Source of the DNA: Granulicella mallensis
GTDB lineage: Bacteria > Acidobacteriota > Terriglobia > Terriglobales > Acidobacteriaceae
Length of the DNA: 41,166 bases
Reading direction: 5' to 3'
Assembly: GCF_014203225.1 (NCBI RefSeq)
Contig: NZ_JACHIO010000033.1
Coordinates: forward strand, 1-41,166
In this document: positions 25,010 to 35,483 of the stretch, one piece after another
Numbering within the stretch: position 1 is the first letter of the stretch
How the letters are laid out: the number at the start of each line of letters is the position of its first letter
Notes under the pieces: model-generated
What the model was told of the DNA's origin: nothing
Seen by the model: only the letters and a program-made list of their open reading frames with translations
The model's database searches: none
Made by a program: the position numbers and the translations under genes

Positions 25010-26296
25010 ATGAAGACCTCCCGGGGCTCGGAAGATTCCCTCCGCTGTTCGTTTTGCCACAAATCACAGGATGCTGTCGCCAAGCTGATCTCCTCGCCCT
25101 CCGACTACCCTCGTGCCTATATCTGTGACGAGTGCGTGGCCGTCTGCAACTCGATCCTCGAAGACGACAAGGGTGACACCCAGCCCGGCGCAGCCCCCGC
25201 GCATCTTCCCAAGCCTGCGGAAGTCAAGGCTTTCCTCGACGAGTACGTTATCGGCCAGGAGATCACCAAGAAGAAGCTCGCTGTCGCCGTCTACAACCAT
25301 TACAAGCGCGTACAGATGAACCGCACCCGCGGCAACGACGTAGAGCTCGCTAAGTCCAACATTCTATTGGTCGGCCCCACAGGCTCTGGCAAGACTTTGC
25401 TCGCGCAGACGCTGGCCAAGATGCTCGACGTTCCCTTTGCGATCGTCGATGCGACCACACTGACCGAAGCCGGCTACGTCGGCGAAGACGTAGAGAACAT
25501 CCTGCTCAAGCTGCTGCAGGCCGCCGAAGGCGACGTGACCAAGGCGCAGCAGGGCATCATCTACATCGACGAGATCGACAAGATCGGCCGCAAGGACGAG
25601 AACCCCTCGATCACCCGCGATGTCTCGGGCGAAGGTGTGCAGCAGGCGCTGCTCAAGCTGCTTGAAGGCACCGTCGCCAGCGTTCCGCCCCAGGGCGGCC
25701 GCAAGCACCCGCACCAGGAGTTCACCATCGTCGACACGACGAATATCCTGTTCATCTGCGGCGGCGCGTTCGTCGGGCTTGAAAAGGTCATCGGCCGACG
25801 CATCGGGAAGAAGGCGCTGGGCTTCAAGGCCATCTCCGATCCCAACGCCAAAGAGGCCGACGTTACCCCCATCCGCGCTCAGCGCGATTCCGAGCTGCTC
25901 CGCAAGGCCGAACCGCAGGATCTCCTCAAATACGGCCTGATCCCCGAGTTCGTTGGGCGTCTGCCGGTGCTGGGCATTCTTGACGAGCTCGACGAAGCCG
26001 CGCTCATCGAGATTCTCACCAAGCCGCGCAACGCGATCCTGAAGCAGTACGCGAAGCTGTTCGACTACGAGGGCGTCAAGGTCATCTGGACCGACGATGC
26101 GGCCCGTGCCATAGCCCGTGAGGCGTTGACCCGCAAAGTCGGCGCGCGCGGCCTGCGCATGATCCTCGAAGAGCTCATGCTCGACCTGATGTACCACATC
26201 CCCGGCAACAAAAAGGTGAAGGAACTCATCATCACCGAAGAAATGGTGCTCTCGCGTGATATCACCATGCCGGTGATTCTCGAAAAAGCCGGATAA
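25010..26296 (+). CDS. clpX: ATP-dependent Clp protease ATP-binding subunit ClpX
   Basis: The 428-residue AAA+ unfoldase has an N-terminal zinc-binding domain with cysteines at about 13, 16, 39 and 42 (CSFC...CDEC). The spacing between the pairs is 22 residues, about four longer than in E. coli ClpX. Walker A is GPTGSGKT near 122, Walker [14 protein letters not shown], sensor ILFICGGAF, and the ClpP-docking loop region is near [10 protein letters not shown] (the ClpX Ile-Gly-Phe loop appears as LGF). ClpX recognises tagged substrates and threads them into ClpP. The ATG is placed 12 bases after AAAGGAG; the frame extends upstream to 24974 without support. Confidence 0.96.
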   Translation: MKTSRGSEDSLRCSFCHKSQDAVAKLISSPSDYPRAYICDECVAVCNSILEDDKGDTQPGAAPAHLPKPAEVKAFLDEYVIGQEITKKKLAVAVYNHYKRVQMNRTRGNDVELAKSNILLVGPTGSGKTLLAQTLAKMLDVPFAIVDATTLTEAGYVGEDVENILLKLLQAAEGDVTKAQQGIIYIDEIDKIGRKDENPSITRDVSGEGVQQALLKLLEGTVASVPPQGGRKHPHQEFTIVDTTNILFICGGAFVGLEKVIGRRIGKKALGFKAISDPNAKEADVTPIRAQRDSELLRKAEPQDLLKYGLIPEFVGRLPVLGILDELDEAALIEILTKPRNAILKQYAKLFDYEGVKVIWTDDAARAIAREALTRKVGARGLRMILEELMLDLMYHIPGNKKVKELIITEEMVLSRDITMPVILEKAG

Positions 26297-26325
26297 CGGT
26301 AATCAGAGCTATTTAGCGATACGAA

Positions 26326-26390
26326 AAGGGCTGAAGGCTGAATTTCTTGGTTATTAACTAAGAAATCCAGCCTTCAGCCCTTAAATTTTT
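26326..26390. terminator. Terminator after clpX
   Basis: AAGGGCTGAAGGCTG pairs with CAGCCTTCAGCCCTT, and the inner ATTTCTT pairs with AAGAAAT around a small palindromic loop. The stem (26326-26382) is followed by AAATTTTT. Its GGGCTGAAGGC sequence resembles the inner hairpin of the 28980-29166 repeat. Confidence 0.88.
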
Positions 26391-26524
26391 CTTCGGTCTA
26401 ACGGGCTATTGGCCATAAATCGTCGTCCCATGTGCAATTCCCCGCCCCGGAGTGCGCGTACAATTTCCTCCATGCCGGGCTCGCGCATCGTTCCTGCGCG
26501 ATGCACGTCTAATCGGGAGACCTT

Positions 26525-28954
<2,430 letters not shown>

Positions 28955-28979
28955 CCTTAGCTTTGGTAATTCGTTTCAC

Positions 28980-29166
28980 AGCCCCGAAGGGGCGACCTAT
29001 ACCAGCCCAGGGCGTAGCCCTGGGTTACTGGCTAAACAAGAAAGAGGGCTGAAGGCCCGACCTATCTGTGGCACAACGATAGGTCGGGCCTTCAGCCCTT
29101 TACATTTCGTCTGACCCTAAATCCAGGGCTACGCCCTGGGCTGGTATAGACCGCCCCTTCGGGGCT
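28980..29166. repeat. Nested palindromic dispersed element after lon
   Basis: The outer arms at 28980-29023 and 29123-29166 (AGCCCCGAAGGGGCG, then CTATACCAGCCCAGGGCGTA and GCCCTGG, and the reverse complement) differ at two of 44 positions. Each arm contains its own two hairpins. Inside lies a second, perfect 22-base inverted repeat (29045-29066 with 29078-29099, AGGGCTGAAGGCCCGACCTA). Related modules occur at 5649-5742 and in the clpX terminator. It starts 25 bases after the lon stop and may double as its terminator. Confidence 0.85.
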
Positions 29167-29240
29167 ATGAAGCCACCATCAGATAACAGCGACTGCCCTC
29201 GTTGCATCTACCTCTTAAATCGCTGTACTGGAGGCTGGAC

Positions 29241-29393
29241 GTGGAAACTATCGTTGTTGTGATTCTCGCCCTCTTGTTGCTCGGTTCTTTCCCTGTTTAT
29301 CCGTACTCCCGTAACTGGGGATATCGCGGCAGCGGAACCCTTGGCACCATCCTTCTGATCGTCATCATCCTCTGGCTGATGAAGTGGTTCTAA
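29241..29393 (+). CDS. Small DUF3309-like membrane protein
   Basis: The 50-residue protein has two hydrophobic segments (about 2-15 and 32-47) joined by the motif SFPVYPYSRNWGYRGSGTLG. This Pro-Tyr-Ser-x-x-Trp-Gly-Tyr pattern is that of the short DUF3309 proteins found widely in soil and plant bacteria; their function is unknown. The start is GTG, chosen because GGAG lies eight bases before it and because family members begin at this point. A longer frame from 29202 has no ribosome site. Confidence 0.75.
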   Translation: METIVVVILALLLLGSFPVYPYSRNWGYRGSGTLGTILLIVIILWLMKWF

Positions 29394-29431
29394 CACTCCC
29401 GTAGTGCACTCCGGAGCTTCGCGAATAAGAT

Positions 29432-29459
29432 GGAGGGGCGCGGTACGGAGCGCCCCTCC
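29432..29459 (+). promoter_or_regulatory. Hairpin ending just before the aminotransferase start
   Basis: GGAGGGGCGC (29432-29441) pairs with GCGCCCCTCC (29450-29459) around an eight-base loop, ending three bases before the ATG at 29463. The only Shine-Dalgarno-like sequence (GGAGGGG) is in the stem, so folding would hide it. It could be an attenuator of the upstream small gene or a translational control element. Confidence 0.45.
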
Positions 29460-29462
29460 ATC

Positions 29463-30662
29463 ATGATCACTGCCCCTACGACCTCGACCAATCTCTACCT
29501 CAGCGATCTCGCACCCAACAGCACGCAGTCCGAGATACGCGCCATGACGGTCGCCTGCTCTGCGGTCGACGGCATCAACCTCGCGCAGGGCGTCTGTGAT
29601 ACCGACCCGCCGCACCCAGTCGTCGAAGCCGCCATCGCTGCCATCCGCTCCGGCCATAACATCTACACGCGCCTCGACGGCATCGCTCCTCTGCGGGAGA
29701 CCATCGCACAGAAGTTCGCCACCTTCAACGGCCTGTCCGTCGATCCGGACCGCGAAGTGCTCGTCACCAGCGGGGCCACCGGCGCACTGCATGCTGCCCT
29801 GCTCGCGTTGCTCAACCCTGGCGATGAGTGCCTGGTGCTGGAACCCTTCTACGGCTACCACGTCAGCACCCTGCGCTCACAGCGCGTCATCCCGGTCATC
29901 GTCCCGCTTGATGCCCCAGACTGGCGGCTCGACCTCGACCGCCTGCGGGCCGCGATCACACCACACACTCGCGCCATCATCCTCAACTCCCCGTCAAACC
30001 CCTCCGGCAAGGTCTTCACCCAATCAGAGCTCGAAGCTCTCGCCGAGTTCTGCATTGAGCACGACCTCTTCGTCTTCACCGATGAGATGTACGAGTACTT
30101 TCTCTACGACGGCGCACGGCACATCAGCCTTGCCACACTGCCCGGCATGGCGGAGCGCACCGTCACGATCTCCGGCTTCTCCAAGACCTTCTCGGTCACG
30201 GGATGGCGTCTCGGCTATCTTGCCGCCGATGCACGCTGGCTCCCGTCCATCGGCTACTTCCATGACCTCACCTACGTCTGTGCGCCTTCTCCCCTGCAAC
30301 ATGGCGCTGCGGCAGGCCTGCTGGCCTTGCCTGCTTCGTTCTACGAGGAGATGGCTGTTGAATACCAGGCCAAGCGCGACGCTATCTGCGCTGCCCTGAC
30401 GCGCGCGGGCCTTACTCCTTCCATCCCCACAGGCGCGTACTACGTGCTCGCCGACGCAACTCGTATCCCAGGTGCGGATGCCAAACAGAAGGCCCGCAGG
30501 CTGCTCTCCGATACAGGTATTGCTGCTGTGGCGGGGTCGGCGTTCTTCGGTAGCAATGCGGATGGGACGAATCGTGGCGAAAACCTTTTGCGCTTCTGCT
30601 TTGCGAAAAAGGAAGAGGAACTGGAAGAGGCTTGCCGAAGGCTGGATAGCTATCGTTCGTAG
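29463..30662 (+). CDS. Fold-type I PLP-dependent aminotransferase
   Basis: The protein is about 399 residues from the ATG at 29463; an upstream in-frame ATG at 29430 would place a hairpin inside the coding region. Class I/II aminotransferase motifs are clear: INLAQGVCDTDPP, VTSGATGALHAALLAL (cofactor phosphate loop), ILNSPSNPSGKVFT, FVFTDEMYEYFLY (Asp and Tyr that contact PLP), SGFSKTFSVTGWRLGY (Schiff-base Lys) and LLRFCFAKKEEEL (substrate-carboxylate Arg). The layout is closest to the kynurenine/glutamine/methionine aminotransferase branch. The substrate cannot be fixed from sequence. It is monocistronic, with a terminator beyond the repeat at 30713. Confidence 0.88.
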   Translation: MITAPTTSTNLYLSDLAPNSTQSEIRAMTVACSAVDGINLAQGVCDTDPPHPVVEAAIAAIRSGHNIYTRLDGIAPLRETIAQKFATFNGLSVDPDREVLVTSGATGALHAALLALLNPGDECLVLEPFYGYHVSTLRSQRVIPVIVPLDAPDWRLDLDRLRAAITPHTRAIILNSPSNPSGKVFTQSELEALAEFCIEHDLFVFTDEMYEYFLYDGARHISLATLPGMAERTVTISGFSKTFSVTGWRLGYLAADARWLPSIGYFHDLTYVCAPSPLQHGAAAGLLALPASFYEEMAVEYQAKRDAICAALTRAGLTPSIPTGAYYVLADATRIPGADAKQKARRLLSDTGIAAVAGSAFFGSNADGTNRGENLLRFCFAKKEEELEEACRRLDSYRS

Positions 30663-30712
30663 CGAACGATGGCTACGCGAACATTGATCTGGTTAAAGCG
30701 CTTTTAGCTTTT

Positions 30713-30907
30713 GCTTTTCTGGTTGTCATTCCGAGCGCAGCGAGCGAACCTGCTTCCCGCTCGTGCCGCCACAAATGTTCTTGCCCCTCCGAATGCGGGG
30801 GGCCTTCGCCAAACCACCCCAACAAGCGCAAAGTACGCGCTCGCTGGGAACCCCGGTACGGCTCAGGATGACGACGAAAAACAAGCAACGGCAAAAACGA
30901 ACAACGG
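30713..30907. repeat. Dispersed long inverted repeat, copy C (degenerate)
   Basis: The right arm (about 30852-30907) has the family sequence TACGGCTCAGGATGACGACG and the AAAAACAAGCAACGG tail. The left arm is decayed (TTGTCATTCCGAGCGCAGCG) and a displaced GAATGCGGGGGGCCTTCGCC lies in the middle. It fills the gap after the aminotransferase stop and is followed by the terminator at 30916. Confidence 0.65.
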
Positions 30908-30915
30908 CAAAGACA

Positions 30916-30944
30916 AAGGGCGACGAGAATCTCTCGTCGCCCTT
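30916..30944. terminator. Bidirectional terminator between aminotransferase and moaD-like genes
   Basis: AAGGGCGACGAG pairs perfectly with CTCGTCGCCCTT around a five-base loop. It lies between convergent genes, 20 bases from the moaD-like stop. Confidence 0.85.
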
Positions 30945-30964
30945 CATCTTTCGCTAGATCTTAC

Positions 30965-31246
30965 TTAGAGACTTCCACCCGCAATCGACGGGATCAACAT
31001 CACTTCATCGCCATCTTCAAACTGGTGTGCATCTCCGCCGAGAAACCGAATGTCTTCATCGTTGATGTAGACATTGATAAACCGGCGCAACTTGCCGTTC
31101 TCATCCTTCACGTTCTGGGCCAGAGCGGGAAACTTGGTATCGAACTCCGCAATCAATGCGGGAAGATCCTTCGCCTCTGAATCAAACGCCTTCTGACCTT
31201 CCGTATGCCGCGCCAATGCCGTCGGCAACACTACCTTCACGCTCAC
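30965..31246 (-). CDS. MoaD/ThiS-family sulfur-carrier-like protein with GG-Ser-Leu tail
   Basis: The 93-residue ubiquitin-fold protein has VKVVLPTALARHTEG, RRFINVYINDEDIRFLGG and EDGDEVMLIPSIAGG, the usual C-terminal pattern of MoaD, ThiS and CysO. Such carriers are adenylated at the terminal Gly and converted to a thiocarboxylate. Here Ser-Leu follows the Gly-Gly, so activation would first need proteolytic trimming, as known for QbsE-type and HcyS-type carriers. The GTG start overlaps the TGA of the threonine-synthase-like gene by four bases (GTGA), with AGGAGG inside that gene's end, so the two are coupled. A sulfur-transfer role with that PLP enzyme is inferred, as in the CysM-CysO pair. 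Confidence 0.85.
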   Translation of the reverse strand: MSVKVVLPTALARHTEGQKAFDSEAKDLPALIAEFDTKFPALAQNVKDENGKLRRFINVYINDEDIRFLGGDAHQFEDGDEVMLIPSIAGGSL

Positions 31247-32538
31247 TGTACTCCTCCTGCCAATACCAGTTCCTGGGCCGCACCCACAAGGGAGCCGTCG
31301 ACCTCACGAATGTACTCATCGAACGCTGCAAGCTTCGGCTTGACCGCGCGCTCCACTTCAAAGCGGCCTTCCAGCGCATCGGTCGTCTTGAGACCGTTGC
31401 CCGTAATGCACACCACTGTCGTTTCGTCGCGAGAGATACGGCCATGCGAATACAGGCGCGCCGTAACAGCCGTCGTGACGCCGCCGGCAGTCTCGGTAAA
31501 GATGCCTTCCGTCTCGGCGAGTTCCTGAATGCCGGATACTATCTCGACATCCGAAACATCCTCGGCCCATCCGCCTGTCTCGCGAATCATCTTCGCCGCT
31601 GCAGGACCGTCCGCGGGATTGCCGATAGCCAGTGAACGCGCGATCGTGTTCGGACGCTGGGGCTCAATGTAATCCCAGCCCTCCTTCACCGCGTGCGAGA
31701 TCGGTGAGCAACCTGTGGCCTGTGCGCCGAAGAACCGCACATCCTTGTGCTCCACCAGACCCAGGGCGATCAGTTCCTTGAATGCCTTGCGAATCTTGCG
31801 AATCAGCGAGCCACCAGCCATCGGCACAACGACGTTGTCCGGTAGACGCCAGCCAAGCTGCTCGGCGATCTCATAACCGACCGTCTTCGACCCCTCGGCG
31901 TAGTAAGGCCGCAGGTTTACGTTCACGAAGCCCCAGTTGTATTCATCCGCAATCTGCGTGCAGAGACGGTTCACGTGATCGTAGTTGCCGTCGATCCGCA
32001 CCAGCCGTGCACCATACACTTGTGTGTTCAGAATCTTTGCTGCCTCGAGATCGGACGGGACGAGGATGCAGGCCCGCAGTCCCAGGCGCGCGGCCTGCGC
32101 AGCCACCGAGTTCGCCAGGTTGCCCGTCGACGAGCAGCCCACGGTCGTAAATCCAAACGCCTGAGCGTTGGCCAGCGCGACTGAAACCACGCGGTCCTTG
32201 AAGCTCAACGTCGGGAAGCACACAGCGTCGTTCTTTACGTAGAGATTGTCAGCGCCGATGCGCTTGCCCAGGTTCTTCGCGCGAACCAGAGGAGTGAAGC
32301 CTACCGGCAGGTCGGGCTGAAAGCCCTCGGGGATTGGCAGCAGCTCTTTGTAGCGCCAGATGTTCGCGGGTCCCGCAGCGATCGACTCGCGCGTAAAACG
32401 TCCGCGCACGGACTCCAGATCGTACTGGACTTCCAGGGGAGCAAGGCACTCGGAGCACGCCGAGAGAGGAACATTGCCATAACTCTTGCCGCACTCGTTG
32501 CAGCGCAGTTCATACTTCGTACAAGAAGACACCATCAT
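31243..32538 (-). CDS. thrC: Threonine-synthase-like PLP enzyme with N-terminal zinc ribbon
   Basis: The 431-residue fold-type II PLP enzyme has a zinc ribbon at its N-terminus (Cys13, Cys16, Cys28 and Cys31; LRCNECG and SACSECL). The PLP lysine is Lys114 in PTLSFKDRVVS, followed by GCSSTGNLANSVAAQAARLG (phosphate and Asn contacts) and MAGGSLIRKIRKAF. The family converts O-phosphohomoserine to threonine, and the ribbon-containing type is common in bacteria and archaea. Coupling to a sulfur-carrier-like gene raises the alternative of a beta- or gamma-replacement enzyme making cysteine or homocysteine. The frame starts with two ATGs behind GGAG; the second, at 32535, has the better spacing. Confidence 0.85.
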   Translation of the reverse strand: MMVSSCTKYELRCNECGKSYGNVPLSACSECLAPLEVQYDLESVRGRFTRESIAAGPANIWRYKELLPIPEGFQPDLPVGFTPLVRAKNLGKRIGADNLYVKNDAVCFPTLSFKDRVVSVALANAQAFGFTTVGCSSTGNLANSVAAQAARLGLRACILVPSDLEAAKILNTQVYGARLVRIDGNYDHVNRLCTQIADEYNWGFVNVNLRPYYAEGSKTVGYEIAEQLGWRLPDNVVVPMAGGSLIRKIRKAFKELIALGLVEHKDVRFFGAQATGCSPISHAVKEGWDYIEPQRPNTIARSLAIGNPADGPAAAKMIRETGGWAEDVSDVEIVSGIQELAETEGIFTETAGGVTTAVTARLYSHGRISRDETTVVCITGNGLKTTDALEGRFEVERAVKPKLAAFDEYIREVDGSLVGAAQELVLAGGVQ

Positions 32539-32860
32539 CAGCTCCGATGGCCGAAGGGTTCTGGTCTTGTGAACGCCACTCTCAATTGTCTGGAAATTGG
32601 GTACGGAGAATCGTGGAATACAGGCTCAATAGACGGGTCTGCTTCCACCGAACCTCATGTGCCCTGTTTCCAGGAGAGAGTTGACACCGGTACTTTGTTC
32701 TGTCCGGTTGTCGTGGCGTCACAGGGCTCGTCCCTCAACCACTCTGCATGAAATTCGACCCGCCGAAGCGGATGGAATAGATATTTTGTATCACGTCGAC
32801 AGAGCCATCGCAAGCTTTGGCGTGGATTTCTGCCAGGGAGGCCCCTTCCGTCCGAGCGAT
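32539..32860. other. Gene-free stretch upstream of thrC-like gene
   Basis: These 322 bases lie between the start of the threonine-synthase-like gene and the stop of the esterase-like gene, both on the minus strand. A 60-codon plus-strand frame (32569-32751) has no ribosome site or recognisable product. A promoter is expected here but I see no convincing hexamers or riboswitch-like structure. Confidence 0.4.
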
Positions 32861-34582
32861 CTAGTAGCGCCAGGATTTTACGTCAGCCCCTGCTGGAGCC
32901 GACTGGATCATGTGATCGGCCATCAACGGCAGCACGCGCTGGGTCCAGTTCGCGCTGTTCTGCTGCATGGTGTATTCCGAAGGTCCGCCCGTATAGCAAT
33001 GCGGCATACCGGGACCATACTGGAACGTCGCATCGGAGTGCGGGTTTGAGGTCGCCTCAAGCTGGTTCTGGAGCAGATGGACAGCATTGTTCAGAAAATA
33101 AGTATCGCCGTCGCCCACTGCAATATGCAGCTTGCCTTCCAGCTTCGGCCCCAGGGTGCTCCAGTCCCGCTTGAGGATCGCAGCCATATCGTAGTGATCG
33201 TGCCAGTACGCCACCACTTTTTTATCGATTACGCCCGTAATCGGGTCGAGAACCTGGGCAGGATAACCATCGGGCCCAGCGGGCGAGAAGACCGCCTGCC
33301 AGATGGCCCATTGCTCCGTCGAGCGGCCGTGAGTCCCGAGGACATTCTCAAAGGCAAACTCTCCCTCGGCGGTGGCAATGACGGTGCCATCCGGCTTGCG
33401 GTCTCCGGCAGTAGGAATCTGCGCAAAATCGCCGTCCAGATGGAAGGCGTTGGGGCTGTCGTAGAGATTGATGTTCTGATAGGCGTGAAAGTCGACCGGA
33501 TCAGGGCACGCGGCATACGCGCCGTTGTAGTTATCGGGGTAGAGCACCTGCGTCGCAAGCGCCTCCCAGCCGCCGGTTGAGCCGCCATAGGTCGCGCGGG
33601 CCCAGCCCTGTCCGATGCCACGGTACATCTTCTCAACCGCCGGAATCAGCTCGTCATTAACGGCTGCGCCGTAAGGACCTACGTTCGCCGAATCGACGAC
33701 GTAGGAGTCGTCATAGTAGGGGTTCGCGTTCTGCACATAGAGGATGATGACGCGCGGCAGGCGGCCCGAGGTCCAGTCCTGAAACAGGCGATATCCGGCA
33801 TCCCCACCACGACGGCTACGGCTAGCTTCTGCACTGGGCCTGGTGGCCAGGAACGCAGGCCCGGAGCTGGCATGATAGTGGTCCTGATAGACCACCAGAG
33901 GGTATTTGGCGTCCGGATGCTCATCGAAGCCGTCGGGCAGCAGAATCCACGCCCCCAGATAGGTATCCCTCCCCCAGAACTTGCTCAGCTTCTCACTCTT
34001 GAACTTCATATACTTGAGCCACTTGGCGCCGGGGTCTTTGGCGGCCATCACGGCAGGGTCCTGATCCGTGCCTTCGATGGGAGGAATGACCTTGTCGAGC
34101 GTGATCTTGAGGTTCACAGGTGATTTCGCGTCGACATGGAGCTTTACCGGCGTGCTGTAAGGATTGCCCGGTTTGCGGTTCCACTTCTGGCCCTCTCCCT
34201 TATCGGGAGGAAGCCAGACGTTCTTGCCGGTTTCAAGATGGAACTGCTCGTAGACGTTGAAGACCGCCTGAACGTTGTAGTCTCCCGGCGGAAGCTCCGT
34301 CAGAGAGTGCAGAGGATAGCCAAAGGTCTTGGCATCGATCACGATCGGCTTGCCAGGAGCAACGCCCTCCACGTCCACGCCAAAACCCTGCTCGGACTGG
34401 TAGTTCTCCGACAGCTCCATGCGCGGCTCGGTGCGGTCGTTTTTGGAGATGACCAGAATAAGGCGGCCATGAAGCGGAGCCGTGCCTGGAACGCTGACTT
34501 CGATGCGCTGAGCGAGCATCTTCGCCCCGGTAACAGCAAGAGCACAGCAGACAAACGCAGTGGAGAGGAGAGGCTTCCGCAT
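32861..34582 (-). CDS. Secreted esterase-like alpha/beta hydrolase
   Basis: The 573-residue protein has a signal peptide (about 1-25, ending AKMLAQ), an N-terminal beta-rich part of about 150 residues, then a putative-esterase (Esterase D/enterochelin-esterase-like) alpha/beta-hydrolase domain. The latter has YPLVVYQDHYHA, RVIILYVQNANPYYDD and the nucleophile elbow TYGGSTGGWEAL (Ser about 335). A His in PGMPHCYTGG near the C-terminus is a candidate catalytic base; the acid is not obvious. The substrate is unknown, and the protein is probably periplasmic or secreted. The start is the ATG after AAGGA; the frame extends to 34633 without support. It is divergent from ccmB. Confidence 0.82.
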   Translation of the reverse strand: MRKPLLSTAFVCCALAVTGAKMLAQRIEVSVPGTAPLHGRLILVISKNDRTEPRMELSENYQSEQGFGVDVEGVAPGKPIVIDAKTFGYPLHSLTELPPGDYNVQAVFNVYEQFHLETGKNVWLPPDKGEGQKWNRKPGNPYSTPVKLHVDAKSPVNLKITLDKVIPPIEGTDQDPAVMAAKDPGAKWLKYMKFKSEKLSKFWGRDTYLGAWILLPDGFDEHPDAKYPLVVYQDHYHASSGPAFLATRPSAEASRSRRGGDAGYRLFQDWTSGRLPRVIILYVQNANPYYDDSYVVDSANVGPYGAAVNDELIPAVEKMYRGIGQGWARATYGGSTGGWEALATQVLYPDNYNGAYAACPDPVDFHAYQNINLYDSPNAFHLDGDFAQIPTAGDRKPDGTVIATAEGEFAFENVLGTHGRSTEQWAIWQAVFSPAGPDGYPAQVLDPITGVIDKKVVAYWHDHYDMAAILKRDWSTLGPKLEGKLHIAVGDGDTYFLNNAVHLLQNQLEATSNPHSDATFQYGPGMPHCYTGGPSEYTMQQNSANWTQRVLPLMADHMIQSAPAGADVKSWRY

Positions 34583-34666
34583 AAGATCCTTCAGGCAGGA
34601 GATAGTGTCGAGACGGACAGAATAGCAGTCCACCTCTACGACTCACTATCACCTGCGTGGCAGGTA

Positions 34667-34700
34667 ATCCCACGCATTCGTAAATGCCATACCGTGGGAT
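34667..34700. promoter_or_regulatory. Compound inverted repeat between the esterase-like gene and ccmB
   Basis: ATCCCACG (34667-34674) pairs with CGTGGGAT (34693-34700), and inside them GCATT pairs with AATGC. It lies in the 194-base divergent region and could be an operator or a leader hairpin. No regulator gene is adjacent. Confidence 0.35.
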
Positions 34701-34776
34701 ATCCCGGCTGTACTCTCGGCGTCCATGAGATCCTGTCTGGCCCGGCCACAGGCCAACGCACGGTACGATAGAACTT

Positions 34777-35457
34777 ATGAGCTATACACGGCACGTCGTC
34801 GCGCACCTGCGGAAAGACCTCCGCATCGAGTGGCGCGCGAAGGATTCGATCAACGGCATGCTGTTCTTTTCGCTGCTGGTGGTCGTCGTGTTCTCGCTGG
34901 CCTTCGACCCGACGTCCTACCCGACCGTTGCCCGCCAAATCAGCGGGGGCCTGCTGTGGGTCGGCCTGCTCTTCGCCGCGATGACCGCGCTCAACCAGTC
35001 CTGGTCCCGCGAGCTGCGGAATCACGTCCTCGATGCCCACCGGCTCGCTCCGTCGTCGGCCTCAACGCTCTTCCTCGGCAAGGCGCTGGCGAACTTTCTC
35101 TTCGTCAGCGGGGTCGAAATCGTGCTCGCGCCGGTCTTCGCGATCTTCTACAACCTGCACCCGCTTGGGCAGGTCTGGTACCTGCTGTTGATCCTGCCCC
35201 TGGGCACCTGGGCGCTGGTGTGCAACGGAACCTTCTTCGCCGCGCTCAGCCTGCGCACCCGCAATCGGGAGCTGCTGCTCCCCCTGGTGCTCCTGCCGAT
35301 CTCCGCTCCGGCCCTGCTGGCGATGATCCAGGCCACCACCGCCGTGCTGACGGGCGACTCCGAACCCGGCCTCTGGCTGCGCGGACTCGTCGGCTACGAC
35401 CTGATCTTCACCACACTTTGCATACTGTTATTCGACCTCGTGCTGCGCGAGGATTGA
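34777..35457 (+). CDS. ccmB: Haem exporter subunit CcmB
   Basis: The 226-residue inner-membrane protein has six hydrophobic segments and normal CcmB length. Recognisable parts are HLRKDLRIEWRAKDSINGML at the N-terminus, ISGGLLWVGLLFAAMTALN, SWSRELRNHVLDAHRLAPSS and the C-terminal GYDLIFTTLCILLFDLVLRED. In system I cytochrome c maturation CcmB works with the ATPase CcmA and with CcmC/D to release haem-loaded CcmE. ccmC follows after 26 bases. ccmA, usually directly before ccmB, is not there: the upstream neighbour is divergent. So the ATPase must be encoded elsewhere. Confidence 0.93.
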   Translation: MSYTRHVVAHLRKDLRIEWRAKDSINGMLFFSLLVVVVFSLAFDPTSYPTVARQISGGLLWVGLLFAAMTALNQSWSRELRNHVLDAHRLAPSSASTLFLGKALANFLFVSGVEIVLAPVFAIFYNLHPLGQVWYLLLILPLGTWALVCNGTFFAALSLRTRNRELLLPLVLLPISAPALLAMIQATTAVLTGDSEPGLWLRGLVGYDLIFTTLCILLFDLVLRED

Positions 35458-35483
35458 GGCCCTCAAGATAAACTGGAGGCATT

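Noticed and set aside
32569..32751. A 60-codon frame upstream of the threonine-synthase-like gene
   Set aside because: No ribosome site, no recognisable product, and composition unlike the coding regions around it.
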